Origin: Fibrobacterota bacterium
GTDB lineage: Bacteria; Fibrobacterota; Chitinivibrionia; Chitinivibrionales; JANQEN01
Direction of reading: 5' to 3'
DNA length: 5,834 nucleotides
Assembly (NCBI GenBank): GCA_030619215.1
Contig: JAUXBV010000249.1
Coordinates: 1-5,834, forward strand
The notes under the pieces are model-generated. The model did no database searches and had not been told where the DNA came from. It was given only the letters and a program-made list of their open reading frames with translations. Of this stretch, positions 1 to 5,834 are shown piece after piece; the stretch's first letter is position 1; every line of letters begins with the position of its first letter. The position numbers and the translations under genes are program-made.

Positions 1-10
1 CAGACGTAGG

Positions 11-37
11 AGATTGCTTCGCTTCGCTCGCAATGAC
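11..37. repeat. Palindromic intergenic element (dispersed REP-like repeat)
   Basis: GATTGC and GCAATG-type ends (ATTGC at 13-17, GCAAT at 30-34) flank a GC-rich centre built from tandem CTTCG units. Read on the minus strand it begins TGTCATTGCGAGCGAAGC, which I recognise as a form of a short palindromic repeat common between genes in many anaerobe genomes. It lies 70-100 bp after the operon's stop codon. The stem could protect the 3' end of the transcript, but no T-run follows it on the minus strand, so it is not a standard terminator. It may extend past the left edge. Confidence 0.55.
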
Positions 38-107
38 ACTGAGAAAGTCACATCACCTGAGTAGTAACAATATTTTTATCTTGATATTCTATTTATTATT
101 TACCTTT
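38..107. other. AT-rich 3' tail of the operon, no gene seen
   Basis: This stretch follows the TAG stop. I see no open reading frame worth calling, no clear GC-rich hairpin with a T-run, and no RNA gene. Where transcription ends is not visible. Confidence 0.5.
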
Positions 108-2120
108 CTATTGTGCATCTTTTATAATTTCCACCAACTCAGGCAAATCTATGCCTAACTCTTCCAGCCTTTCTATCTTTGGCACCCCGTTCTTCGTCCA
201 ACCGCGACGTTCATACGCCACATCAATCAGCTTCTTGTATTGATCATAACGATATTTTCGAATAATTCCAAGCTTCTCATCAACGCTCTTCCCGTCAATA
301 TCAAATCCTGCTTCCTTTAGCTGTTTTTCATACAGGTCCGCCCGCGATTCATATTCCTCAGCGGTAACCGGCCCAACCGCCCGCATCGGAGGGATATCGT
401 CCTTACGCGTTCCCACACCAAACATATAACTCATAATTCTCTGAAGGTTATGAACACGTGCCGACTGGTCAAGCATTTTCTTTTCATCAAGCGGGATACC
501 GGTAACGCCTTCAAAAAATTTCCAGTAGTTCTCAACATGCTCAGGGATCTTTGCAGCAATCTGCGGGGGATGTTTTTTATTATCCGCAGGAACTATATCG
601 TTCCATACGATCTTGCAGAGCCCCAAAAGGCCAAACCAGGTACGGAAAAGGGGAAAGTAGTAGAGCGCCTCTGCCTTATCTTCAAAGGACGGTATCTGGT
701 TGTTTACCATATCCATAAAGATCAGCCAGGCCTCATCATGCTGAGGTCCTTTGACAGCAAGCGCATACCCGCCCTGCTGGGCCAGTGACTCTTTTGAAAC
801 ATACTCGGAAAACTCCAGTCCTTTTACCTCCATCCCGATGTCATTAAGAAACCGGGGGTCTGCACCCAGCTTCTCAATCCATTTATTCTTTAAACAACGC
901 ACTCCCTGGCCTACTTCCATCCCGAAACCTTCTCCCCTGGCCATTTCGTGCAAAATCTCCAATGCTTCCATCTTAGCACCGAATTTAAGCTCCTTTCCAC
1001 CGGTATGCTCTTTTGTAATAATACCGTTCTCATAGCATTCCATGACAAATGCCACACAGGTAGAAAATGAAATGGTGTCTATCCCATAGGTGTCGCAATA
1101 AAAGTTATACTCAACAGCAAAATCGGCGTCAAAACATCCCATGTTTGCGGCACCTGCCGCTGTCTCATATTCCGGGCCGTCAACAACCACTTTCTGTCCT
1201 TTGTATGGGCCTGTTTTCAGCGCAAAACCGTCTACCACCTTTGCACAGGCCATGGAGCATCCGTGCCAGCACTGATCGGCTGCTCCCTGGGTGAAATACC
1301 TTGCTTTTAACATCTGCGAGTCGATCTTCCAAGTGTCAGGATGTTTACCGAATTTATGATTATGCACAGGGAGAATATGGTATGCATCCATCAGCTCGAC
1401 AATATTTGCAGTACCGACCTCACGCATCCTGAATGTTGTTTTGTCAAGGGTTGCCATTTCCGCATTAACCTTCATGCCATGTTTACGGATCAACTCGGGA
1501 TTGACCGGGTGATTCATATCATCAATAACCTGAATAGCTCCTGTGGGGCACACATAAGCGCAGGAGGTACAGCTTACGCAATGCGGATCGACTTCCCCAA
1601 AGGGCATAGTCAAATGCCGCTTAATTCCCCTGCCCGCAAAGTCAAGAATCCGCTCCTGTATGAACTCAGCGCAGGCCCTTACACAATGGGTGCAGAGAAT
1701 ACAGGCTTTGGGATTCTCATCGGTTAACTCACTTTTAAAACGTGAACCGTCAGTAACGCCGCACAGCTTTGCAACACGCTGGACAGCCTCGACCTTCGGC
1801 CAGCGGCCAAGATACATTTCGGCAAGAATCTTGCGGTGCTTGACCACCTTTTCAGAGTGCGTTTCTACGGTCATTGGCTCGCGTACCGGATAGTTACACG
1901 AGGTTACAATCTTTTTCCTGCCTTTCACTTCTATTTCGCAGATACATAACCTGCAGGTGCCACTCGGGGTAAGGTCCTTATGGTGGCACAGGGCAGGCAC
2001 GGCAAAATGGTTATCCAGCAGCGCCTTCATGAGAAATGTATCCTTAACAACCGATAACTCTTTCGACTCATCCTTGCCTTTAACGGTAATGGTTATCTTT
2101 TCAACTTTTTCAGCAGCCAT
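108..2120 (-). CDS. Fusion: NuoG/HydA-like N-terminal Fe-S domains + C-terminal domains of aldehyde ferredoxin oxidoreductase
   Basis: The protein has 670 residues. Residues 8-90 are a [2Fe-2S] ferredoxin domain (C45-x10-C56-x2-C59-x15-C75). Residues 135-200 are a two-[4Fe-4S] ferredoxin (C140/143/146/150 and C181/184/187/191). The His-Cys3 cluster motif usually found between these in NuoG/HydA is absent (RWPKVEAVQRVAKLC stands there). From about 232 to 665 it is AOR domains 2 and 3: the GTANIVELMDAYHILPVHNH start, the cluster Cys C284-x3-C288-x3-C292 with C502 in GLLGLC, GPEYET (315-320) with the likely active-site Glu, DTYGID (343-348) for one pterin, a His at 461 in GPQHDEAW, and the family's RRGWTKNGVPK ending (638-648). 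Domain 1 is missing and lies on the first gene's product. In HydA the H-cluster domain would follow the ferredoxin domains; here AOR takes its place. The last gene of the operon, with stop TAG. Probably W-dependent; an aldehyde/carboxylate or BamB-like reaction is possible, but the substrate is not determined. Confidence 0.9.
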   Translation of the reverse strand: MAAEKVEKITITVKGKDESKELSVVKDTFLMKALLDNHFAVPALCHHKDLTPSGTCRLCICEIEVKGRKKIVTSCNYPVREPMTVETHSEKVVKHRKILAEMYLGRWPKVEAVQRVAKLCGVTDGSRFKSELTDENPKACILCTHCVRACAEFIQERILDFAGRGIKRHLTMPFGEVDPHCVSCTSCAYVCPTGAIQVIDDMNHPVNPELIRKHGMKVNAEMATLDKTTFRMREVGTANIVELMDAYHILPVHNHKFGKHPDTWKIDSQMLKARYFTQGAADQCWHGCSMACAKVVDGFALKTGPYKGQKVVVDGPEYETAAGAANMGCFDADFAVEYNFYCDTYGIDTISFSTCVAFVMECYENGIITKEHTGGKELKFGAKMEALEILHEMARGEGFGMEVGQGVRCLKNKWIEKLGADPRFLNDIGMEVKGLEFSEYVSKESLAQQGGYALAVKGPQHDEAWLIFMDMVNNQIPSFEDKAEALYYFPLFRTWFGLLGLCKIVWNDIVPADNKKHPPQIAAKIPEHVENYWKFFEGVTGIPLDEKKMLDQSARVHNLQRIMSYMFGVGTRKDDIPPMRAVGPVTAEEYESRADLYEKQLKEAGFDIDGKSVDEKLGIIRKYRYDQYKKLIDVAYERRGWTKNGVPKIERLEELGIDLPELVEIIKDAQ

Positions 2121-4003
2121 TATTTCACCTCCACAGCATCAAATTTACAAGTCTCATAACAGATACCACATTTGGTACACTTCTGCGTATCAATGATGTG
2201 CAGCTCTTTCTTCTTTCCTGTTATTGCTTCGGAAGGGCAGTTCTTCGCGCACAGGGTACATCCCGTACAATTCTCTTCACTGATACTGTAGGTAATAAGC
2301 TCTTTACAAATTCCCGCCCCGCATCTCTTATCCCTGATATGCTCTTCATATTCCTCCCTGAAGTACCGGAGTGTACTGAGCACGGGGTTCGGCGCTGTAC
2401 TTCCCAATTGGCACAGGCTTGTATCGCATATTGTCTCTGAGACTTCCTCAAGGAATTCTATATCACCCTCCCTGCCTTCACCGTTGCAGATGCGGCTCAG
2501 GGTATTGTTCAGCGCAAAGAGTCCTTCCCTGCAGGGTGTGCACTTTCCGCAGGATTCATCCATCAGGAAGCTTACAAAGTACCGGGCCACATCAACCATG
2601 CAGGTCTTCTCATCCATCACGATCATGCCGCCGGATCCCATCATGGAGCCCGCTTCGGTAAGGGAGTCAAAGTCCACCTTCAGATCAAGCATGTTTGCTG
2701 GAATACAGCCGCCCGAGGGGCCGCCGGTCTGTACAGCTTTAAATTTTCTGCCGCCTGGAATTCCTCCGCCGATGTCCTCAATTATCTCCCGCAGCGTAAT
2801 TCCCATGGGCACCTCAACCAACCCGGTATTCCGTATGTCGCCGACAAGAGAGAATACCTTTGTTCCTGAGGAGCCGTTCCAGGGGTTTTTACTGACGTCA
2901 CCCGTGCCGATGGAAGCAAACCATGAAGCGCCTCTGTTAATGATCGGCGGGATATTTGCCCAGGTTTCGACATTGTTCAGAACAGTTGGCTTGTCTTTGT
3001 ATCCGTATTCGACATTATGCACATACTTTGCACGGGGCTCCCCTGCCCGCCCTGACATGGATGCCATCAGGGCTGTTGATTCGCCGCAGACAAATGCCCC
3101 GGCTCCCCGGTGAATATGAATATCAAAAGTAAATCCGCCGCCAAGAATATTTTCGCCAAGCAGGCCATACTCACGGGCCTGCTTAAGAGCCTTCCGAAGC
3201 CGCTCGTTTGCAAGGGGGTACTCCTTCCTGATGTAAACAAAACCCTCTTGTGCCCCTGTCGCAAAGGCCCCGATAATCATACCTTCAATCACCGTATGCG
3301 GATCTGTTTCTATGATACTTCTGTCCATATAGGCGCCTGGATCGCCTTCATCCGCATTGCATACCAGATAAATCTTTTCTTCCCTTTCCTGCGCGGCTTT
3401 TCTTCCCGACTGCCATTTAATTCCCGCGGGAAATCCTCCGCCGCCGCGGCCTCTTATGCCGGAGTCTATTACCTCCTTTATGACCGCTTCTGGATCATTC
3501 TTATCCAGCACCTTTCTAATTGCCTGATAACCATCCCGCGCTATATAGTGCTCAATGTTTTCAGGATCGATTATTCCCTTATTGCGCAGGGCAATGAGCT
3601 GCTGTTTTGTAAAGAACTTGATTTCGTCCATTGTTTTATTTATCTCACCTGAAACAGGGTCAACATGCAGCAGCCTCTCAACAGGTCTACCATTTATCAG
3701 ATGTGATTCAACAATCTCTTCAATATCCTCCTCTTGTAACTTCTGGTAAAAGACTCCGTCCGGCTGTATAACCGCAATCGGCCCGGCTGCACAGAAACCG
3801 TTACACCCGGTTCCATAAGCAACAAACTGATCCTGCAATTTTCTTGCCTGCAATATTTCCCTGAATTTTTCAAGGATATTAAAACCCTTTGCAGAGACGC
3901 ATCCGGTTCCGGTACATACCATAATCAATGCTTTGTACCTGCTTTGCTCTTCCTTTACCTTTGACGCTATCCTATCTATATCTTTACGCTTTATTTTTTT
4001 CAT
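2120..4003 (-). CDS. HydB/NuoF-like NAD(H)-binding flavoprotein with extra Fe-S domains
   Basis: This 627-residue electron-transfer subunit should move electrons between NAD(H) and the Fe-S chain through FMN. In order: an N-terminal thioredoxin-like [2Fe-2S] domain (C30-x4-C35, C67-x3-C71); the NuoF core with the FMN loop GRGGGGFPAG (185-194), the CNADEGDPGA NADH region (215-224) and HRGAGAFVCGEST (298-310); the SLBB-like segment; the N3-type [4Fe-4S] site (C485, C488, C491, C531); and a C-terminal two-[4Fe-4S] ferredoxin domain (C579/582/585/589 and C609/612/615/619). It is longer than ordinary NuoF, and both terminal additions are typical of HydB of trimeric hydrogenases and of related flavin-based bifurcating enzymes. 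H555, C561 and C566 lie in the hinge before the ferredoxin domain and resemble the metal-binding hinge of HydB. The gene sits between the two AOR-carrying genes and overlaps both (4 bp and 1 bp), so all three proteins very likely form one complex. NAD versus NADP preference cannot be judged. Confidence 0.93.
   Translation of the reverse strand: MKKIKRKDIDRIASKVKEEQSRYKALIMVCTGTGCVSAKGFNILEKFREILQARKLQDQFVAYGTGCNGFCAAGPIAVIQPDGVFYQKLQEEDIEEIVESHLINGRPVERLLHVDPVSGEINKTMDEIKFFTKQQLIALRNKGIIDPENIEHYIARDGYQAIRKVLDKNDPEAVIKEVIDSGIRGRGGGGFPAGIKWQSGRKAAQEREEKIYLVCNADEGDPGAYMDRSIIETDPHTVIEGMIIGAFATGAQEGFVYIRKEYPLANERLRKALKQAREYGLLGENILGGGFTFDIHIHRGAGAFVCGESTALMASMSGRAGEPRAKYVHNVEYGYKDKPTVLNNVETWANIPPIINRGASWFASIGTGDVSKNPWNGSSGTKVFSLVGDIRNTGLVEVPMGITLREIIEDIGGGIPGGRKFKAVQTGGPSGGCIPANMLDLKVDFDSLTEAGSMMGSGGMIVMDEKTCMVDVARYFVSFLMDESCGKCTPCREGLFALNNTLSRICNGEGREGDIEFLEEVSETICDTSLCQLGSTAPNPVLSTLRYFREEYEEHIRDKRCGAGICKELITYSISEENCTGCTLCAKNCPSEAITGKKKELHIIDTQKCTKCGICYETCKFDAVEVK
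2125..2132 (-). promoter_or_regulatory. Strong ribosome binding site for the NuoG/AOR-C fusion gene, inside the end of the flavoprotein gene
   Basis: On the minus strand GGAGGTGA lies 4 nt before the ATG at 2120 (7 nt from GGAGG). It is built from the codons for the last Val-Glu-Val of the upstream gene, whose TAA shares its last A with the ATG (TAATG). It fixes the start and suggests reinitiation as well as independent loading. Confidence 0.8.
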
Positions 4004-5304
4004 ACCCCTGCCCCCGCTGTTTCAAGTTGTTTTTCGCTTTCCTTTACTATTTTCTCAACATCCTTTGCCTGGACATTGCCAACAACCTCATCACCAATTT
4101 TGATAACCGGGGCAATACTGCAGGCTCCTAGGCAGGCAACGGATTCTATGCTAAATTTACCATCCGCGGTCGTTTCGCCGGTCCTGATTCCCAGGATGCG
4201 CTCCAGGTTATCCAGAATCCGTGCCGCACCCTTTACATGACAGGTGGTTCCCATACAGACCTGGATAATAGTTTCCCCTTTCGGCTCCAGGCTGAAAGAT
4301 TTGTAAAAGGTGGTAATATGGTAGAGATATGCCAGAGGAGTCCCGGTCTTTCTTGCAATCTCATCCAGGGCTGTCTTTGAAATATGACGATACCTGCTCT
4401 GGATATCCTGCACCATTTCAATGACATAATCCGGGTCGCTGTTCCACCTGTCAATAATCGCATCAATTTCTTCTATATCGGATTTACACTGTGTCGAGAT
4501 CTTTTTGGGAGTTATAAATCGTGCAACTTTATTCTCCTCAATTCTCCATGCAGGAGTAATTCCCCTGTTTTTAACAACCAGGGCCTTGATCTTTTTATCA
4601 CGAAATACCGTACCTATTCCGCCTCTTCCAGCCTGTTTCAAACGGGCTACTTTCCTGCGCCAGTCATAGAATGAAAAATTTAATACTCCCATTTTTGTAT
4701 GCTGCGCACCCCTGCCTGCAGAAACCACAGCGATATTCCTCATATCCAGCTCATCATCCGCATACATTTCCGTCAGCTCTTCAGCAACAAGGTGGGAATC
4801 AATACTTTCCATCGGGGCTTTTTCAATGGTAACCTTTCTATTTACCGCATCAATCAGGATCACGACATCTTCCCGGGCCTTTCCAACAATGCACAGGGCG
4901 TCAAATCCAGCAAACTTGAAATAGGGCCCAAAATAGCCGCCAACATTACAGTCCATAATGGAATGCGTCAACGGCGAGATTGCCGTAACCAGCGTTTTCC
5001 CTGATCCGGGAAATGAGGTGGTTCCACCAAGAGGGCCGGGTGAAAAACAGATCGGATTATTGGGGCTGTCCCACTTTGTATCTTTGTCAATCTCCTGAAA
5101 CATTAACCAGAGGTCAAAACCTTTACCGCCTACCCACAAATCCTTCATCTGCTGTGTAACCGGGTGAACAGTCACCTCATTGGTATCAAGGTCTATCCTA
5201 ATCGTTCTATTCGCGTAACCCTTGTCCAACTCAACCGGCTCAAACTCGAACTCCTTCAATAATTCATGGGCAGCAAGCATTTTACTGACGTGCTCACTTG
5301 ACAT
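4000..5304 (-). CDS. Fusion: aldehyde ferredoxin oxidoreductase N-terminal domain + NuoE/HydC-like [2Fe-2S] domain
   Basis: The protein has 434 residues and two modules. Residues about 30-248 are domain 1 of tungstopterin AOR-family enzymes, seen in IRIDL (35-39), the GGKG stretch (59-62), SPGPLGG (88-94), SPLT (110-113), NVGGYFGP (120-127), KFAGFDA (130-136) and the AGRGGIG loop with KKIKALVVK (225-245); this domain cradles the bis-pterin cofactor. A linker (about 249-275) follows. Residues about 276-427 are a NuoE/HydC-type domain: a helical start, then a thioredoxin-like fold with a [2Fe-2S] site of C350-x4-C355 and C391-x3-C395. A complete AOR is over 600 residues; the rest of the enzyme is absent here and is found fused to the third gene (2120-108). 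Lys103 sits where AORs commonly have Arg in the SGR stretch. The protein has no signal peptide or membrane segment and so is cytoplasmic. The stop overlaps the next start by 4 bp (ATGA), which implies translational coupling. The domain calls are secure; the substrate is unknown. Confidence 0.9.
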   Translation of the reverse strand: MSSEHVSKMLAAHELLKEFEFEPVELDKGYANRTIRIDLDTNEVTVHPVTQQMKDLWVGGKGFDLWLMFQEIDKDTKWDSPNNPICFSPGPLGGTTSFPGSGKTLVTAISPLTHSIMDCNVGGYFGPYFKFAGFDALCIVGKAREDVVILIDAVNRKVTIEKAPMESIDSHLVAEELTEMYADDELDMRNIAVVSAGRGAQHTKMGVLNFSFYDWRRKVARLKQAGRGGIGTVFRDKKIKALVVKNRGITPAWRIEENKVARFITPKKISTQCKSDIEEIDAIIDRWNSDPDYVIEMVQDIQSRYRHISKTALDEIARKTGTPLAYLYHITTFYKSFSLEPKGETIIQVCMGTTCHVKGAARILDNLERILGIRTGETTADGKFSIESVACLGACSIAPVIKIGDEVVGNVQAKDVEKIVKESEKQLETAGAGV

Positions 5305-5313
5305 TATAAAAGG

Positions 5314-5320
5314 CTCCTTT
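5314..5320 (-). promoter_or_regulatory. Ribosome binding site of the AOR-N/NuoE fusion gene
   Basis: On the minus strand AAAGGAG lies 9 nt before the ATG at 5304. It supports this start over later in-frame Met codons, and so supports the roughly 30-residue extension ahead of the AOR domain. Confidence 0.75.
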
Positions 5321-5366
5321 AATTATTATGATATTACACTTTATTTTATTTCTATAGTTAGTTTAT

Positions 5367-5376
5367 AAAGATCTTT
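5367..5376. promoter_or_regulatory. 10-bp perfect palindrome upstream of the operon (possible operator)
   Basis: AAAGATCTTT is a perfect palindrome 63-72 bp upstream of the first start codon of the operon, in AT-rich DNA where the promoter should lie. The symmetry would suit a dimeric regulator, but it is short and could occur by chance. No convincing -10/-35 pair and no sigma-54 (GG-N10-GC) element is seen in 5305-5469. Confidence 0.25.
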
Positions 5377-5380
5377 TGGA

Positions 5381-5425
5381 ATTGGAGTAATGGTTTGATT
5401 TTTATTTTTTTTCCAGTACTCCAAT
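5381..5425. repeat. Imperfect inverted repeat (13-bp arms, one mismatch)
   Basis: Arms at 5381-5393 and 5413-5425 pair at 12 of 13 positions; the outer 9 bp (ATTGGAGTA and TACTCCAAT) are perfect. The 19-base loop (5394-5412) is almost pure T on the plus strand. It lies between the regulator's stop codon and the operon. No U-run follows the stem in either direction, so it is not a classical intrinsic terminator. It could be a hairpin in the regulator's 3' transcript or an operator with two half-sites, but no function is shown by the sequence. Confidence 0.6.
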
Positions 5426-5465
5426 ACTTCAGGACTCCATCATTTTAATCCTTTAGGACTCCAAT
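5410..5465. repeat. Degenerate octamer-periodic repeat
   Basis: Read on the plus strand in steps of eight, this stretch gives seven related units, three of them close: ACTCCAAT at 5418, ACTCCATC at 5434 and ACTCCAAT at 5458 (16 and 24 bases apart, both multiples of 8). ACTTCAGG (5426) and CCTTTAGG (5450) form a second sub-pattern, so CTTyAGGACTCCA occurs twice. A further copy, ATTGGAGT (5381-5388), lies on the other strand. The array abuts the stop codon of the regulator gene. It may be an eroded short tandem repeat or clustered binding sites. Confidence 0.55.
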
Positions 5466-5469
5466 TTAT

Positions 5470-5834
5470 TTATAACTCACTCTCATCCTGCAACTCTCTA
5501 TTCTTTTCCTCAGCCCGCTCCATAGTTTGATTAAATCTTTTTACATGCTCCTGAGCCAGGAGCCTCGCTTCTGAAGCATCACCCGCTTCTACAGCTTTTA
5601 CAATTTTACACATATCCTGATAGCTTTCCCTGAGAATCTTTTCCTCTCTTGACAAGAACCGGTTATAATAGCGATTGATGTTATCATGGATACTTTTAAG
5701 AACTAAAATATATAAATGATTTCCTGCAATACGTGCCAGTTCCATGTGAAAATTATTATCAATATCTATAAATTTATCCCAATTGGATTCATCCTGGTCA
5801 AGGGTTAATCCTGCCTGACCGAGGATATTAATTA
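5470..5834 (-). CDS. GntR-family regulator, FCD ligand-binding domain (partial, N-terminus outside window)
   Basis: This is the C-terminal part of a transcription regulator; about 120 codons are present and the reading frame stays open to the right edge, so the winged-helix DNA-binding half lies outside the window. The visible part is helical and matches the FCD effector-binding domain of FadR/GntR-type regulators. An Asp-x3-His pair (D near 5760, H near 5748) is followed by a MELARIAGN segment, and a later AVEAGD....A......H helix places a His near 5547. FCD domains usually bind carboxylates, often through a metal held by one Asp and three His. Here the position expected to hold the middle His (before AVEAGD) is Met (about 5613), with Asp beside it, so the metal site may be altered. 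The ATG at 5745 is an internal Met, not the start. The stop is TAA at 5472-5470. The gene lies 165 bp upstream of the oxidoreductase operon in the same direction, so it may regulate that operon; this is inference from position only. Confidence 0.85.
   Translation of the reverse strand, partial: INILGQAGLTLDQDESNWDKFIDIDNNFHMELARIAGNHLYILVLKSIHDNINRYYNRFLSREEKILRESYQDMCKIVKAVEAGDASEARLLAQEHVKRFNQTMERAEEKNRELQDESEL

Noticed and set aside
1341..1727. Plus-strand open frame opposite the NuoG/AOR-C fusion gene
   Set aside because: It is antisense to conserved AOR and ferredoxin motifs and has no protein features of its own.
2484..3652. Two long plus-strand open frames (2484-3113 and 3110-3652) opposite the flavoprotein gene
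   Set aside because: They are antisense to a gene with unbroken family motifs, their translations show no recognisable domain, and they are expected by chance opposite GC-moderate coding DNA.
4233..4466. Short minus-strand frame inside the AOR-N/NuoE fusion gene
   Set aside because: It is an out-of-frame shadow of the NuoE-like domain, whose Cys motifs are in the main frame.
108..5304. The split AOR as a frameshift or assembly error
   Set aside because: Each half is fused in frame to a different intact partner domain and a complete 1.9-kb gene lies between them, with 4-bp and 1-bp overlaps; one indel or misread cannot produce this.
5308..5320. Hairpin hiding the ribosome binding site (AAAGGAGCCTTT)
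   Set aside because: The symmetric arms leave only a 2-base centre, or a 4-bp stem with a 4-base loop, which is too weak to claim regulation.
5381..5425. Intrinsic terminator of the regulator gene
   Set aside because: No U-run follows the stem on the minus strand, and the loop is long (19 nt); it is kept only as an inverted repeat.
5410..5465. CRISPR array
   Set aside because: The units are 8 bp with no spacers.

Overview
The window holds one tightly packed three-gene operon on the minus strand (reading from 5304 down to 108), preceded in the same direction by the 3' part of a GntR/FCD-type regulator gene that runs off the right edge. No gene on the plus strand is credible. The enzyme families (tungstopterin aldehyde:ferredoxin oxidoreductase, HydABC/NuoEFG-like diaphorase modules, many [4Fe-4S] and [2Fe-2S] clusters) point to a strict anaerobe, most likely a bacterium. 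A Desulfobacterota-like or similar sulfate-reducing or syntrophic organism would fit, but that placement is inference and the sequence alone does not fix it.

Layout, in transcription order: partial FCD-domain regulator (5834-5470); a 165-bp AT-rich intergenic region with degenerate octamer-periodic repeats, a long imperfect inverted repeat and a small palindrome (5469-5305); a fusion of the aldehyde oxidoreductase N-terminal domain with a NuoE/HydC-like [2Fe-2S] thioredoxin-fold domain (5304-4000); a HydB/NuoF-like FMN- and NAD(H)-binding flavoprotein (4003-2120, 4-bp ATGA overlap); a fusion of NuoG/HydA-like N-terminal Fe-S domains with the C-terminal domains of aldehyde oxidoreductase (2120-108, 1-bp TAATG overlap); then a 107-bp tail with a palindromic dispersed-repeat-like element (about 11-37).

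The striking point is that one catalytic enzyme of the aldehyde ferredoxin oxidoreductase (AOR) family has been cut in two. Its N-terminal pterin-binding domain is fused to the E/C subunit of a diaphorase, and its domains 2 and 3 are fused to the G/A subunit, with the flavoprotein gene lying between. The HydC-HydB-HydA order and domain plan of trimeric bifurcating [FeFe]-hydrogenases is kept, but the H-cluster domain of HydA is replaced by two thirds of an AOR, and the missing third rides on HydC. The AOR active site normally lies between domain 1 and domains 2/3, so the catalytic centre would have to form between two polypeptides. The likely product is a cytoplasmic heterotrimer (or multiple of it) that couples a low-potential carboxylate/aldehyde-type (or BamB-like) reaction to NAD(H). 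It may also use ferredoxin by electron bifurcation or confurcation. The physiological substrate cannot be read from the sequence.
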